Shown here: positions 49,701-60,921 of the stretch, in pieces | How positions within the stretch are numbered: position 1 is the stretch's first letter | How the letters are laid out: each line of letters starts with the position of its first letter | From: Jaltomata sinuosa | Lineage: Eukaryota; Streptophyta; Magnoliopsida; Solanales; Solanaceae | NCBI GenBank assembly: GCA_003996215.1 | Contig: QJPP01000272.1 | Span: 62,001-126,000 of the forward strand | Reading direction: 5' to 3' | DNA length: 64,000 nucleotides | Translations under genes and position numbers: made by a program | The notes under the pieces: model-generated | Seen by the model: only the letters and a program-made list of their open reading frames with translations | Told to the model about the DNA's origin: nothing | The model's database searches: none

Positions 49701-52619
49701 AACAAAAGGCCAAAGGTAAATACAGAACTGAAAAAGAAAATCAATTTGACCTTCTAGCCCAACTCCAAATTGCATTATGAGCTTCATATTCTTTGCATGG
49801 GAGAGAACATCAGAGTTCATCTGGAAGTTTTTAACCACACAAATTTCATAGTCACCAATCACACCAGGCACACTTTCAAGTGGAACATCATCAACCTACA
49901 AAGGAGGCATATATCATCATTCAAGATTCAATTATCACTTGTAAGTAGGACCCTTTTAAGAAGATATTGCAAGGAGGTATTGACAGATAATACCTAATGA
50001 ATCGAAGAGAAGATTTAAAGAGCTTTAGCTTTTTCTATGAGTTAATTTTTAGCTGTAAGTTAGGGAAAAATATCTGCAAATCAAATATTGAAATGGTAAA
50101 GAATATTAAGAAGTTAAATTTAAAAGTTGCAAGTTTATAATTAGGTAGTATGTTTACCATGCACACAGTGTGCACGATTACAATTAGCAGCTCTTATTAT
50201 ACTCATAAGTAACAAACAGACCTCTAAAATATAGTGTTTCTCTGTTTTTGATTTTCCTTTATTTTTTTTAATTTGATAATTGAGAAGTAGTTTTATTGTT
50301 ACAGCGTTGAAGATGTATTATATGGTATATATACCGCCGTTACTCTATTTGATAAGTGTACGCACAGTTGTTTACTAATCATCCTGAAAATGAAGCCTAT
50401 AATCTACGCAAACTGACATATGCTTCTCGCCTAAGAAATACAAATGAAATAAAAAGGAATAGTCAACCTTGAACAAATGAATTTTCAATTCTTTCTAAAG
50501 TTCTACGATTATTTCTCTCAAACTGTCCAAATATTAAACACGTGAGTTGTCTTTCATATGTAAATTTCCTTGCCTGCATGCTTCTAAATAGTCTTGTTTC
50601 TTGACCGTTTTTCTTTCCCATTTGTCTTGCGTAGGCACTTCAAGTGAAAAACATAGAGATTTTTGTTTTCCTTGAAATGACCTGGATCGTATATAACAAC
50701 AACTTCTGTTGTGGCTCAAGTTCCTTTATTTGCTGACAAATTTTTCCATCCATATCAAATTAATTGTTTGCCTCTTCAATGAGTTGTCTGAGAATAGCAT
50801 TTATTTATTCTTTAGAGGAAACTCTTAATGCAAATTATAACACAAAACAATACATGGACTTCAATTTTACTCTTCTCAAATTGTATTAAGCTAACTAGCA
50901 AATAAGTGATCGGGATAGCTACTGTTTTGCTTTTGAAAAGTGTCAACTCTCCCAGGTACTCTTGTCCATCAATTTTTCGTTTTCTATTTCTATTCCAACA
51001 AGATAAAGGTAGTATACATTTTACATAGGAAATACTAGAGGATACACATTTTCCAACTCTTTTTTGAATGATGTGAAGTCAAATAAATAAATTCAACTTT
51101 GACAAGAGAATGCAATAACTACCCCCAAAATAAGGGCTCATTTTTCATGTATTCTGATTGTGCAAATCACCATCAAACGTCTACCTCTCTCCAATAGCAA
51201 TATCAAAATTTATTTAGATGTCTAAGAAAATAGGTAAACCAAAAAAGTCAGAAACCATGTGGAAGCTTCAATTATGCAATTATTTTTGAATCATTCATCA
51301 AGATTTATCTGTTGCTTTATGAACTTAAGCACTATCATGCAAGCAAGTTTTTAAATAAACCTGTCTTTATTTATTTCCCTATGGATGCCTGAAGAACATG
51401 TATTATTGAAGAACATTGAAATGGAGCCAATATTAAGTCTCGTGCAGGAAGAAATAAGTAAAAGCAAGAAAGTAATACCTGCACAAATGGATAACCTTGC
51501 AAATATTCTCTTGTATAATTGTGAGAAGCAGGAAAGTGAGGCCCACAAAAGAGAACACGGGTAACGAGACTGCTAGTATTATCACCCATTTTCTGAACCT
51601 CTGGGGATGTGTTTTCACCTAAAAAATAGGAAAATGCAAATATAGACATCAGTCTATACCCTTAGTACACCTGACAATGAGTATTATACACATTGTTTGA
51701 GAAAACACATTATCATCCTGGCTGCATATTGTAAGAATCTCCTTCTTCAAGCACTGGATGGGATGTGGGCAAAGAGGAGAGGGTAAAAAGCCCCTCAAAG
51801 CATGTACTGCACCTGATGATATACGAGTGAATGGACACATAAGGTGAGCAAGTCATGTGTTTGATCAGAGAGCAAAGACTGAGATCAAAGCAACAATTTC
51901 ATAGCCATGGCTTCAATCGGTGGATTCCACAATGAATTAGAAAAGGTTACATCAGCGTGCCATAGACTCAATTGTGTTCTTTGTTTGCTAGGTTAACATA
52001 TAATCTCTCTCATCAGTTTTTCTATGTGATGGCATTTCCAGTGACATCCACATTTATACATCCTGGTCTATATGGATATGTAGTAGCCAACATCCTTGTA
52101 TCTGCATTCTGTCTTTACAATATATCTCCCAAGAAAATGACACTCTTAGCACCCATAGTGGTCAATAAAGTGGGTTGAGAGCCAGAAGGTCTCAGGTTAC
52201 GAAAACACTAGTGATTTCTTCCCACATGTCCCAGCCTTGGTACGTTGTACGTGGTACGTGTTGCTGATGGGAGGTGATAGGTATCCCGTGGAATTAATCG
52301 AGGCTGGACACTACAGTTATTAAAAAAAAAAAAAACACTCCCAAGAACTAGAGACTACCTTCCATTCAAAGGGAACAAGTGGGTCCATCGTACAAGCAAA
52401 CATATGAGGACAAACCATTTGAAGAGAAAAACAAAGATCCTGAATTTGTGTAAATGGGGATATACCAGGTTGAGCTAGGGAAGAGAAGCAATTGCGCTGG
52501 TGATGTTGATGTTGCTGCTCAAGAAAAGTGTTCCTCAGAACCTCTGAAGTGAGGAGTGTTTTTGTCTTACAAACCCAGGTTTTGCAGACTAGTAATGCCG
52601 AGGTGGTCTTACGGTACAT
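37799..52619 (-). CDS. D-isomer-specific 2-hydroxyacid dehydrogenase, 10 exons, 404 aa
   Basis: NAD(P)-dependent oxidation/reduction of a 2-hydroxy/2-keto acid; the exact substrate is not known. Exons (minus): 52619-52466, 51618-51479, 49895-49751, 49519-49392, 48938-48867, 45307-45181, 45112-44988, 44889-44848, 38676-38464, 37867-37799. All introns are GT-AG, phases agree, total 1215 nt ending TGA. The family N-terminal part is residues 63-98 (VTRVLFCGPHFPASHNYTRE). The Rossmann motif GFGNIG is at 218-223. The catalytic triad is Arg320 (NIARGG), Glu349 (DVAWTEPF) and His368 (ITPHVAG); the 29- and 19-residue spacing is that of the family. The C-terminus is FTGIEIVN. It resembles Arabidopsis AT1G72190 throughout. 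The start ATG is fixed by an in-frame TAG just upstream. Residues 1-60 are additional to the Arabidopsis form; the first 25 have five basic and no acidic residues, suggesting an organelle-targeting peptide (inference). Exon 4 uses a weak donor (CAA/GTTGGT). Looks intact and functional. Confidence 0.93.
40533..41337. mobile_element. Mutator-like fold-back element (805 bp) in intron 8
   Basis: Left GAGAAAATGATCAAAATGG; right end reverse-complemented GAGAAAATCATCAAAGTGG. Both continue inward with GTCCTTAATGTA, GATCGTTT and AACGGTTGCTGTTAAA (arms interrupted by about 60 bp on the left). Flanks acatataa and aacgagtg do not match, so no target duplication is shown. No transposase frame. Confidence 0.6.
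41509..43623 (+). mobile_element. 5'-truncated RTE-clade LINE, antisense within intron 8
   Basis: Plus-strand frames give the plant RTE polymerase in order. A basic linker (KTAAFERLYEELQAKDRD, LDQVKCIKDEDDRVLVEE) lies at about 41580-41780. RT fingers MIPLYKNKGDIQNYNYRGIK and GFMPRRSTTEAIHLVRRL follow at 42078-42300, then DLEKAYDKAPR. An in-frame stop comes after VVMGLH, and the catalytic MLFADDIVLIDETR is at about 42580-42620. The C-terminal part PPRLEGKFYKVVVRPTMLYE is at 42916-42975 and GVA near 43095. The endonuclease domain is absent and stops and frameshifts are frequent. The 3' untranslated part ends with CCCCACTTGTGGGATTACAC and a GTTGTTGTTATTG tail. Dead copy; the orientation opposes the host gene. 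Confidence 0.85.
43557..43760. repeat. 102-bp tandem duplication at the LINE 3' end
   Basis: Two near-identical 102-bp units start at ATGCGTATGCATCACCCTCC (43557 and 43659). Each includes the LINE tail (GTTGTTGTTATTGTTG) plus about 30 bp beyond it (tatatacatttttatacacatttaaaca). The unit spans the LINE/flank border, so the duplication arose after insertion. The length is a multiple of three, so a 75-codon frame repeats, which is incidental. Confidence 0.85.
44271..44494. mobile_element. hAT-type MITE (224 bp) in intron 8
   Basis: Left GAGGGTGTTTGGATTAGC; right AGCCAATCCAAACACCCTC, a near-perfect inverted pair. The interior holds AAAAGCTTATAAGC-like words in both orientations. An 8-bp target duplication is not evident (gggcttta and tttctatt). 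Confidence 0.7.
45308..48866 (-). other. Intron 5 of the dehydrogenase gene (3.6 kb)
   Basis: Donor ACA/GTGAGT and acceptor GATATAG/GTGTTT. Contains the Au-like retroposon at 46978-47111. A possible MITE lies at about 46490-46702 (TTCAAATTTACCCC and AGGGGCAAATTTTGA), and a pyrimidine-rich tract of CTCCTCCATCTCC words at about 47700-47830. The frames in the latter are low-complexity. Nothing else I can name. Confidence 0.75.
46978..47111 (+). mobile_element. Au-like SINE / RTE 3'-end retroposon (134 bp) with 17-bp target duplication
   Basis: Flanked by a perfect 17-bp direct repeat, AAATAGAACTAATCTGT (46961-46977 and 47112-47128). The body reads CTTGAGCCGGGGGTCTATCG, ACAGCCTCTCC, CCCACGGTGTGGGAATGCAC and ends in a GTTGTTGTTGTTATTGT tail. 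That tail and the GGTCTATCGGAAACAG block are shared with the RTE LINE in intron 8 (about 43510-43620). The long duplication shows target-primed reverse transcription. Confidence 0.85.
49896..51478 (-). other. Intron 2 of the dehydrogenase gene (1.6 kb), no other feature seen
   Basis: Donor CAG/GTATTAC and acceptor TTTGTAG/GTTGATG. AT-rich, with no transposon ends or frames that I can support. Confidence 0.7.
52146..52335 (+). mobile_element. SolS/TS-type tRNA-derived SINE (about 190 bp) in intron 1
   Basis: TAGTGGTCAATAAAGTGGG (A-box-like) and AAGGTCTCAGGTTACG (B-box-like) are followed by the body shared by Solanaceae SINEs: GTGATTTCTTCCCACATGTC, CCTTGGTACG, TGTTGCTGATGGGAGGTGAT, AGGTATCCCGTGGAATTAAT, CGAGGCTGGACACTACAG, TTATTAAAAAA. 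The poly-A tail ends at 52335. Short flanking repeat ACACTC (52140-52145 and 52335-52340). Antisense to the host gene and about 130 bp from the exon 1 donor. Confidence 0.8.
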
Positions 52620-53345
52620 CTATGAATTGGGTTCCTCAATTATGATGTTACTCAAGGTTTTGTCAGACTAGAAGATATGGATGGTTAAGGGTGGGAATTA
52701 GGTCTAAACAGGTGTAAAATTGTACAAATCCTAAAGTACCACATACCAGGTGATGCTACTTCTGCCTTATGTTTCGTGCATCGCTCTTCCGTAATTTTAC
52801 TAGAAAAGACATCAAATACACTTGCAATCTATTACACATTTATACATATTAAAAAGATGAATTTAATATTGTCCTCTCAACATATGGTGTATTACATTCG
52901 TCTGTCACATCAACAACACATCAGTGTCATGTCATAAATTATAAATTTTTATATTTTTTTTCTTTCTTTTCTTTATTCATTAACTCTTTTTTGTTAATTA
53001 TATTTTACACTATTTAATCATTAAAATCCTCTAATAATTATATCTTCTTCATCACTAAACTTTATCTACTCCATCTCTCATCTTACCGAAAAAATCATGT
53101 CCGACCACCATCAATCACCACCAATTTTTTCTCATCACTATCACTATATCACCTTCAATTCTTCTTCTTCTTCTTCTTCCCTACCCACCACCAACATTAT
53201 CATTGTCGATTTCTTCTTCTTCACCACCTTCAATCCTTCTTCGCCACCCACCACCAACAAAACCGCGAGTATTTTTAAAAAAATAATAATAATCAAAATT
53301 TGGGATAGATAAATCATAATCAATTCATAGAAATGTGGGTATATG
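52620..53345. other. Upstream flank of the dehydrogenase gene
   Basis: The promoter region lies here on minus, but I see no convincing TATA box at a fixed distance. (TTC)n microsatellite and Ser-coding CT repeats at about 53155-53225. No gene. Confidence 0.35.
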
Positions 53346-53809
53346 TCACGACCCAATTTCTCAGGTCATGAGACACCTATAACCTCCCAGAGGCGAATCA
53401 ATTCCCGTAACTCAGAACAGTTAGTAATGAGCTACTACCTAAACCAACACGCACAATAAGCAGAAATAAGCGAAAGCATATGTAAAATAGAATAACGCGG
53501 AAGCAAACAACCTGAATATATACATAAAGAAACTAAACCAACCCAAAGACCCGGAATCTATAGTACAGGAGCCTCTAATATAATACAAGTGCTAGAGATA
53601 ACAAAACAGAATATACAACTGTCTCCAAATAAATAAAGAGTAACAATGTCAAAAGATGAGATGGTCAAGCTCCGATCGTCAGGAGCTCACCCTAGTTTCG
53701 AATATCCAAAAGCTACACGAGTCTCCACGCGATCAACGCCGAAAGCTCACACTAGAATCTGCACCAGAAAGATGCAAAAATGTAGTATGAGCACCAATTG
53801 CTAAGCAAC
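53346..53809 (-). repeat. Left part of the LTR-like host sequence split by element 3
   Basis: Begins TGTCACGACCCAATTTCTC, an LTR-type terminus of a family different from elements 1-3, and runs to ...GCTAAGCAAC at the insertion site. The continuation resumes at 62987. Confidence 0.55.
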
Positions 53810-55879
53810 TGTCACGCCCCGAGGCTACCCCCTAGACGTAACACGGGATCCGGGACACGAGTGTCCTAGATTAACCCTGGATCATAGCATACTCAGATAA
53901 ACTTAAGAAAATAAAGCGGAAGCATACATAGAGAAGATAGGCATCTATAACTGAAATAGCATAAAGTCTTCACAAAACCAATCCCGAATATAAACTAGCT
54001 ATGTCTTAAGCCTCTAAGTCTTGAATGGGAGTTGATGGGACAAAACCCCAACTAACTCAGATAATCCAAAGAAAAGAGACATAAAATACTAAACATAACT
54101 CTGGTCCTCGAATAATGAGGACTCACCAATAATCAGTTGGGTATCTGGCGTAGTCTAGCCACGTGTCTGAGGGCAGGAGCCTGAATCTACATCATAAAAG
54201 GATGCAACGTGAAACGCATCAGTACTATAAGATGTACCGAATATGTGAGCTAAATAGGAATCTGAGATGAACATGCTAATAACCCTTGTAAAACTGAAAT
54301 CATGCTATAAGTGTAAAACTGAAATGCAAGAGACTCGATGCAACACTAAAGCAAGGTATACAAAATATCATAAGTAATCAAAATAATTCTGAAGTCTGGA
54401 AAAAAAGAGTCAATGCATTTTAAAACCTGATACTATTTCTGTGGGAGGTTCTCTAACCGACATAGACCATGTGAGCTACATGGAATCCGATGTATACTCC
54501 CCGTCGAAAGGACTCAATATACCTTGCTAGGGTATAGAGGCATGATTGTGGCATGATCACTAAATCGGATGCCCAACTGAAGGGACTTAGAACCTACAAG
54601 GCACGTAGTTTTGGGACTAAGGGTACTCTCACCCTGTCCAACTCGGTGCTAATACTACTCCCAAAAATATATACATATAGCTCATAATACTTACGACATA
54701 TCTGATGTCAAAACTGTTCATAACTTAGGTAGACATATCTGGATGCCAAACCTTTCATAAATCATAGGGACATATCTAATGTCCAAAACTGTTGGAAAAG
54801 CATAAGGACATATCTGATGTCATGCAATTCACAAGTCATGAATCTTGAAGCTTTGCAAAACCATAATTCAAAATATACTTTCCCTTCTAATATCGTAGCT
54901 TGAAGAATTAGGCATGCAATTTCACAAATACATAAAGACATGTTATTTAAACATGTAAACTTTCACTTGAAAACATGCAATTCAATGGAATCATGCTAGA
55001 AATCAACTTTAATGCATGGACTTTTGAAACCAATTAAGGAATCTTATTCAAATCATAAATAAACGATAAGAAACCATGAATTGATGCATAGAAACTAATT
55101 TCATAAGCTTTCCCCAATTTAGATCAAAACCCTAATTTCACAAGTTCATAATTCACAATAAAAATTGGGGGTTTTGGGCACAAGAGTGAAAGGAACCCAT
55201 TGTTGAATACCCACATACCTTGATTGAAGCTAACCCACTTGTAATTGAAAAGAAAAGGAGATTTGAACTTGGAGCTTGAGACTTGGGGCTTGAAGGAGTT
55301 CTTTTTCTTTTTGGGGGATGAATGAAGATTTGAGGAGGGACTTAGGCTAATGAGGGTGAAAACCCTTCTAAAAATAGTCAAAACAACATTATTTAGGAGT
55401 TAAAAGTGTGGGTAATGACTAAAATACCCCCGGGACATAATTAAGAAAAAGCTATTTTAAAACTCGACTTAAGATTCTACGGGTCCTTTCCACGGACCGT
55501 AGAACTAACCATGGCTCGTGGACTGGAGTCGTGGTTCCTGAGCCAAAGTTTCAGGCTGCAGATAAGTTCCTACGACTCAACAGGATGACCCGTGGAAATT
55601 TCCACAAGTCGTAGAACAACCTCGTGGTTCCAGGGGAATAGACTGCCCTCAGTCTGAGTTCCACGGGTGGTTTCCACGACTCGTGAAACTAATCATGACC
55701 CGTAGACTCCACTCGTGGTTCTCAGACCAGAGGTGGGATCTGCAGGACAGGATTCACGGGTCACTTCCACGACTCGTGGTTCTATCCACGACTCATGTAC
55801 TTGATCCGTGATCCCTGGGAGTTCAAAATTTCTGCAAGTTTCTAAGTTTTAAAGATGAATCGATTTCCAGGGTGTTACA
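53810..55879 (-). repeat. Element 3 3' LTR (2070 bp)
   Basis: TGTCACGCCCCGAGGC to CCAGGGTGTTACA. On minus it starts TGTAACACCC directly after the PPT. Contains four 'gacatatctgatgtc'-like units (about 54710-54825) and the dyad tract at about 55480-55815. Confidence 0.9.
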
Positions 55880-55897
55880 ATATCTCCCCCTTGGGAT
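55880..55897 (-). other. Element 3 polypurine tract
   Basis: On minus, TCCCAAGGGGGAGATAT runs straight into the LTR start TGTAACACCC. Confidence 0.85.
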
Positions 55898-56139
55898 CAT
55901 TCGTCCTCGAATAAAGACTGAACAAGGGAAAACTGAAGAGAAAATAGCCCAACCATTCAACAACACATAAAACCAAGGACTAAACATGTAAACTGAACTT
56001 TTCAACTTAAAACATGATTGTATTAACTTCGAAAACATGAATGCATGCTAGGATCATGAGAGAAAACGATGGAATAGAATCGGAGGGACATACTAAGGAG
56101 GAAACTATTACCTCAAGCTGAAAAGGAATCGAAAGGAAA

Positions 56140-59100
56140 GAGATGAGGGTACTTGGCTTTCATGTCTGATTCTGCTTCTCAAGTAGCTCCTTCAACAAGC
56201 TGATTTCTCCAAAGAACTTTTACCGAGGCAACTTCTTTGTTTCTCAATCTCCGAATCTAACGATCAGGGATATCTACGGGAACTTCCTCATAAGTAAGGC
56301 TATCCTTCACATTCACATCCTCCAAAGGAACAATCAAGATCGGGTCACCAACACACTTCTTCAATAGGGAAACATGGAAAATCGAATGAACCGCTTCTAA
56401 TTCTGTTGGCAAATCCAACTCATAAGCAGCGCTACCAACTCTCCTCAGAATCCGATAGGGACCTATGAAATGGGGACTAATCTTCCCTTTCTTGCCAAAT
56501 CTCATCACACCCTTCAGGGGTGACACCTACAGAAAAACTCAATCATCAACTTCAAATTCTAATTCTCTTCTCCTCACATCCGCATATGATTTCTGTCTAC
56601 TCTAAGCGGTCTTCAACCTCTCCCTAATAAGCTGAACCTTCTCCATAGTCTCATGCACCGAATTTGGACCAATCAAAGCTGCCTCACCTACCTCAAACCA
56701 ACCAATATGAGACCTACACCTCTGACCATAAAGTGCCTCATAAGGAGCCATCTGGATGCTAGAGTGAAAGTTGTTGTTATAGGCAAACTCGGTAAGAGGT
56801 AAGTGATCATCTCAATTACTTTTGAAGTCAATCAGGCAAGCTCTCAACATATCCTCCAAAGTTTGAATAGTCGCTCTGCCTGGCCACCCGTCTGTGGGTG
56901 AAAGTTGTGTTAAGCTTCACCTGAGTACAAAGACCTCTCTGAAATGATCTCCAAAACTGAGAAGTAAACTGAGTACCCCTATCTGAAATGATGGACAATG
57001 GGACACCATGTAATCGGACTACCTCCCGGATGTAGAGTCTGGCATAATCATCCGCTGAGTTCGTAGTCTTAACAGCCAAAAAGTGGGATGACTTTGTCAT
57101 CTGGTCGACAATTAGCCAAATCGAATCGTGTTGCCTTCGAGTTCGAGCAAACCTGTAATGAAGTCCATATTGATCGCTTCCCACTTCCAAGTAGGAAGGT
57201 CAATATCCTGAGTCGTGTCATCCGGTCGTTGATGCTCCACCTTTACTTGCTGACAGTTGGGACACTTAGCCACAAAACTGGCTATGTCCCTCTTCACACC
57301 ATTTCACCAATAGACTTTCCGTAGATCACGGTACATCTTGGTGGCACCAGGGTGAATAGAATATCTGGAGCTATGAGCCTCAGTCAAAATCTGTTGTCTC
57401 AACCCATCTATATCTGGAACACATAACCGACGTTGATAACGAAGCACACCATCTCCCCCTTAGGAGAAAACCTTAACTCTTTGTTGATGGACTGCACCCT
57501 TTAGCTAAAGCAAAATAGGATCACTGTCTTGCTTTGCCTTTACTTCAGCTACCAAAGATGATTCAGAACCATTATAAACAATAACACCACCTTCTTTCGA
57601 GTCCATGAGGCGAACTCCTAACCGAACAAGCCTATGAACCTCCTTAGCCAATTCCTTCTTTCTGTCTTCAACTGAAGACACACTACCCATGGACAACCTA
57701 CTAAGTGCATCCGCTACAATATTTGCCTTACCCGAAAGGTAAAGTACACTCATATCATAATCCTTAAGAAACTTAAGCCATCTCATTTGACGCAGATTCA
57801 ATTCCTTTTGCGTGAACACATACTGAAGACTCTTATGATCGGTGAACATATCCACATGAACACCATACAAGTAATGTCTCCAAATCTTCAAGGCAAAGAC
57901 CACGGCTGCTAACTCAAGATCATGAGTAGGGTCGTTCTTCTCATGGATCTTAAGCTGTCTAGAGGCATAAGCAATCACTTTACCACGCTGCATCAAAACA
58001 CAACCCAAACCAATTCTAGAAGCATCACAATACACAACAAAGTCATCTAGGCCCTCTGGTAGAGCCAACACTGAAGCTGTGGTCAATCTAGTCTTCAATT
58101 CCTGAAAGTTCTTCTCACATAGATCAGACCAATGAAATTTAACCTTCTTCTGAGTCAATCGAGTCAAAGGGGAAGCAATGGAAGAAAATCCCTCCACAAA
58201 ACTCCTGTAGTAACCTGCCAAACCCAAAAAACTCCTAATATCAGACGGGGAAGTGGGTCTAGGTCAGTTCTTCACTGCCTCAATCTTTTGGGAATCAACT
58301 CAAATACCATCTCTAGTCACAATATGACCCAGAAAAGCAACAGACTGCATCCAAAACTCACACTTGCTAAACTTAGCAAATAATTGCTGGTCCTTGAGAG
58401 TTTGCAACACCACTCTCAAATGGTGCACATGCTCCTCCTCACTCCGAGAATAGATAAGGATATCATCAATGAAAATAATCACAAACATGTCCAGGTACTG
58501 TTTGAACACGCGGTTCATCAAGTCCATAAAAGTTGTAGGAGCATTCGTTAGTCCAAAGGATATAACCACAAATTCATAATGACCATACCGAGTTCTGAAG
58601 GCTGTCTTTGGAATATTGCACTCTCTAACCTGAAGCTGATGATAACCAGATCTAAGGTCGATCTTAGAGAAGAAACTAGCACCATGAAGCTGATCGAACA
58701 AGTCATTAATACTAGGAATAGGATACTTATTCTTGACTGTGACCTTGTTCAACTAACGGTAGTCGATACACATTCTGAGGGAACCATCTTTCTTTCGCAC
58801 AAACAAAACTAAGGCACCCCATAAAGAAATGCTAGGCCTGATGAAACCCTTATAGAGAAGGTCCTTCAACTGATCCTTTAACTCTTTAAGTTCCATTGGA
58901 GCCATTCTATAGGGAGGAATAGAGATATGATTCGTATCTAGAAGAAGATCTATCCTAAAGTCGATCTCCCGCTCGGAAGGGACTCTGGCAAATCTTCGAG
59001 AAACACTTCTGAGAACTCATTCACAACAGGATTAGACTGAAGGGATGGGGTTTCAAACTCCGTGTCCATAACCCAAACTATATGATAAACATAACCCTTA

Positions 59101-59561
59101 GAAATTATTTTCCTAGCCTTAAGATAAGATATGAAATGACCTTTCGAGGATGGGGGACTACCCTGCCACTCTTGGATGGGTTCATTTGGAAATTTGAAAC
59201 TGACAACCCGAGTACGATAATCAACCGAAGCATAACAAGCATACAACCAATCCATACCAATAATAACATCAAAATCAGTCATCTCCAACTCTACTAAATC
59301 TGCTAAAGTGACTCTATGAAGGACTGAGATAGGGCAATTTTGGTAGATTCTTTTAGCTAGGACTCACTCACCAACAGGAGTAGAAACAAAAAAAGGTTCT
59401 AAAAGAAATTCAGGACAAATTTTAAATTTGCATGCTACATAAGGGGTCACAAAAGATAGGGAGGATCCGGGGTCCAACAAAGCATATATATCAAGAGAGA
59501 AGACTTTCAACATACCAGTGACAACATCATGGAAACTCTCCTGGTCCGGACGAGAGGACAT
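56140..59561 (-). pseudogene. Element 3 pol: protease, RT, RNase H, integrase, chromodomain (broken)
   Basis: Protease ALLDPGSSLSFVTPYVA at about 59430-59480. Spacer frame at 58950-59288 (TDFDVIIGMDWLYACYASVD). RT frame at 58300-58752 (KYPIPSINDLFDQLHGASF, GYHQLQV, catalytic FIDDILIYSR near 58458-58474), preceded by a stop that breaks DYRQLN. RNase H frame at 57505-58227 (YCDASRIGLGCVLMQRGK, ALKIWRHYLYGVHVD). Integrase zinc region KCPNCQQVKVEHQ at about 57230-57265; core at 56828-57190 (IVDQMTKSSHFLAVK, SDRGTQFTSQFW). C-terminal frame at 56257-56526 (GPYRILRRVGSAAYELDL), then a stop and the chromodomain tail (EVASVKVLWRNQLVEGAT) at about 56165-56235. Confidence 0.85.
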
Positions 59562-59689
59562 AGCATAAAGGCAGTTCTGGCGCTGACCACCAGAATTAGA
59601 AGTTATGCCCTGTTGGGCTGGTAGACCTTTAAGGGCTGCTGGGGCAGACTGAGCCCTACTCCCTCCCTGTCCCTTCTTAGTCGAAGGGC

Positions 59690-60713
59690 AATCTCGAATC
59701 TTATGACCAACCTAACCACATCCATAACAACCCTTTCTACTAGCTAGACACTCACTGGGATGATTCTTCCCATACTTGGTGCAAATGGGGTGAGAAAATC
59801 CCTTTGCACCACTACCCTACGAATAAGAGCCTATACCCCTACCAGACAGATCATGATGGGGCCTGGAGGCCTGAGAAGGAGCACTGGCTGAAGAATGCAT
59901 GGGTCCTGTCGACCTCTTCTGAAAGAAAGAGCGATGTCCTCTTCCGGACTTTTGATGGCCAAAATCTGAACTCTCGGATCTAGCCCTCTTGTTCTCCCTA
60001 GCCATCTCCCTAAGCTTATCTCCCTCGATCTGGTGAGCATGGGTCATGAGTCTAGAAATATTCATATCACTCAATAGCATAGCAGACCTACACTCTTTCT
60101 TCACCATATCTGAAACCCCATAGATAAACTTGCTCATCTGATCCTGTGGGTCCGCTACCATTGAGGGGGCATACCTAGACAACTGAGTGAACTTCAAACT
60201 ATACTCTTGGACTGACATCGACCCCTGTCTCAAGTTCACAAACTCTTCAGCCTTCACTTGCCTCAACTCTCGGGGAAAGAACCAATCGAGGAAAGCCCTC
60301 TCAAAACACTCCCAAGTCATAGGGACCACATCCCTACCTCTAGCTTTCTTCCATTGCGTGAACCAGATATGAGCCACATCCTTGAGTTGATAGGATGCGA
60401 GCTCCACACAATCAGCACCGACCACTTGCATAACATCAAAGATCTTCTTCACTTCATCAATAAAGTTAAGTGGGTCCTCACTCACTTTCAAACCCCAAAA
60501 TTCAGGTGGGTTCATTCGGACAAAATCACGAACCCGGGACGCTACCCTACCTTGAGGGTGGGTGGGGATAGGAGCCGGCTGGTTGTCGCGAGTGGCCATG
60601 GTCTGGGCTAGCAAATGGATGGCGTTCCTGAACTCCTCATTCATGGTCTCGGGGGCCGGAGCTGGAGGAGCAGCATTTTGAGCGGCTCAGTGAGGCATTG
60701 CATGTCGAGGCAT
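59690..60713 (-). pseudogene. Element 3 gag (nearly open)
   Basis: The native start is probably the ATG at 60711-60713 (MPRHAMPH), followed by a TGA (60687-60689). The rest is open for 275 codons (59817-60644): DFVRMNPPEFWGLKVSEDP, ASYQLKDVAHIWFTQWKK, ELRQVKAEEFVNLRQGSMS and LMTHAHQIEGDKLREMA, typical of the plant retrotransposon-gag family. The zinc knuckle follows near 59700-59740 but has a TAG in place of the Gln after CYGCG. It is the best-preserved gag in the window. Confidence 0.85.
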
Positions 60714-60904
60714 AATCTGAAACGTACAAGGAGAGGATTAGAGAGACGTTAGAGTTAAACTCTATCGCACGATATGATCATGAAAGAAGTGATCTTTTCC
60801 TAAGACATATCATAGCCTCTCCCTCATATGTGTGGCGCGCTTCACACATATGAATGAGATTCTACTCGATGCGGCTTCAGACACCCTAGGACTCTTGAAC
60901 CTGA

Positions 60905-60918
60905 GGCTCTGATACCAA
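60905..60918 (-). other. Element 3 primer-binding site, initiator tRNA-Met
   Basis: On minus, TTGGTATCAGAGCC lies 3 bp after the 5' LTR end; complementary to the 3' end of plant initiator tRNA-Met. Confidence 0.85.
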
Positions 60919-60921
60919 GTT

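Noticed and set aside
51433..51618. Alternative minus frame starting MKTHPQRF
   Set aside because: It is a shadow of exon 2 in another frame; the frame joined to exon 1 matches the dehydrogenase family.
53097..53312. Ser-rich plus-strand ORF upstream of the dehydrogenase
   Set aside because: Produced by a TTC/CTT microsatellite; low complexity on both strands.
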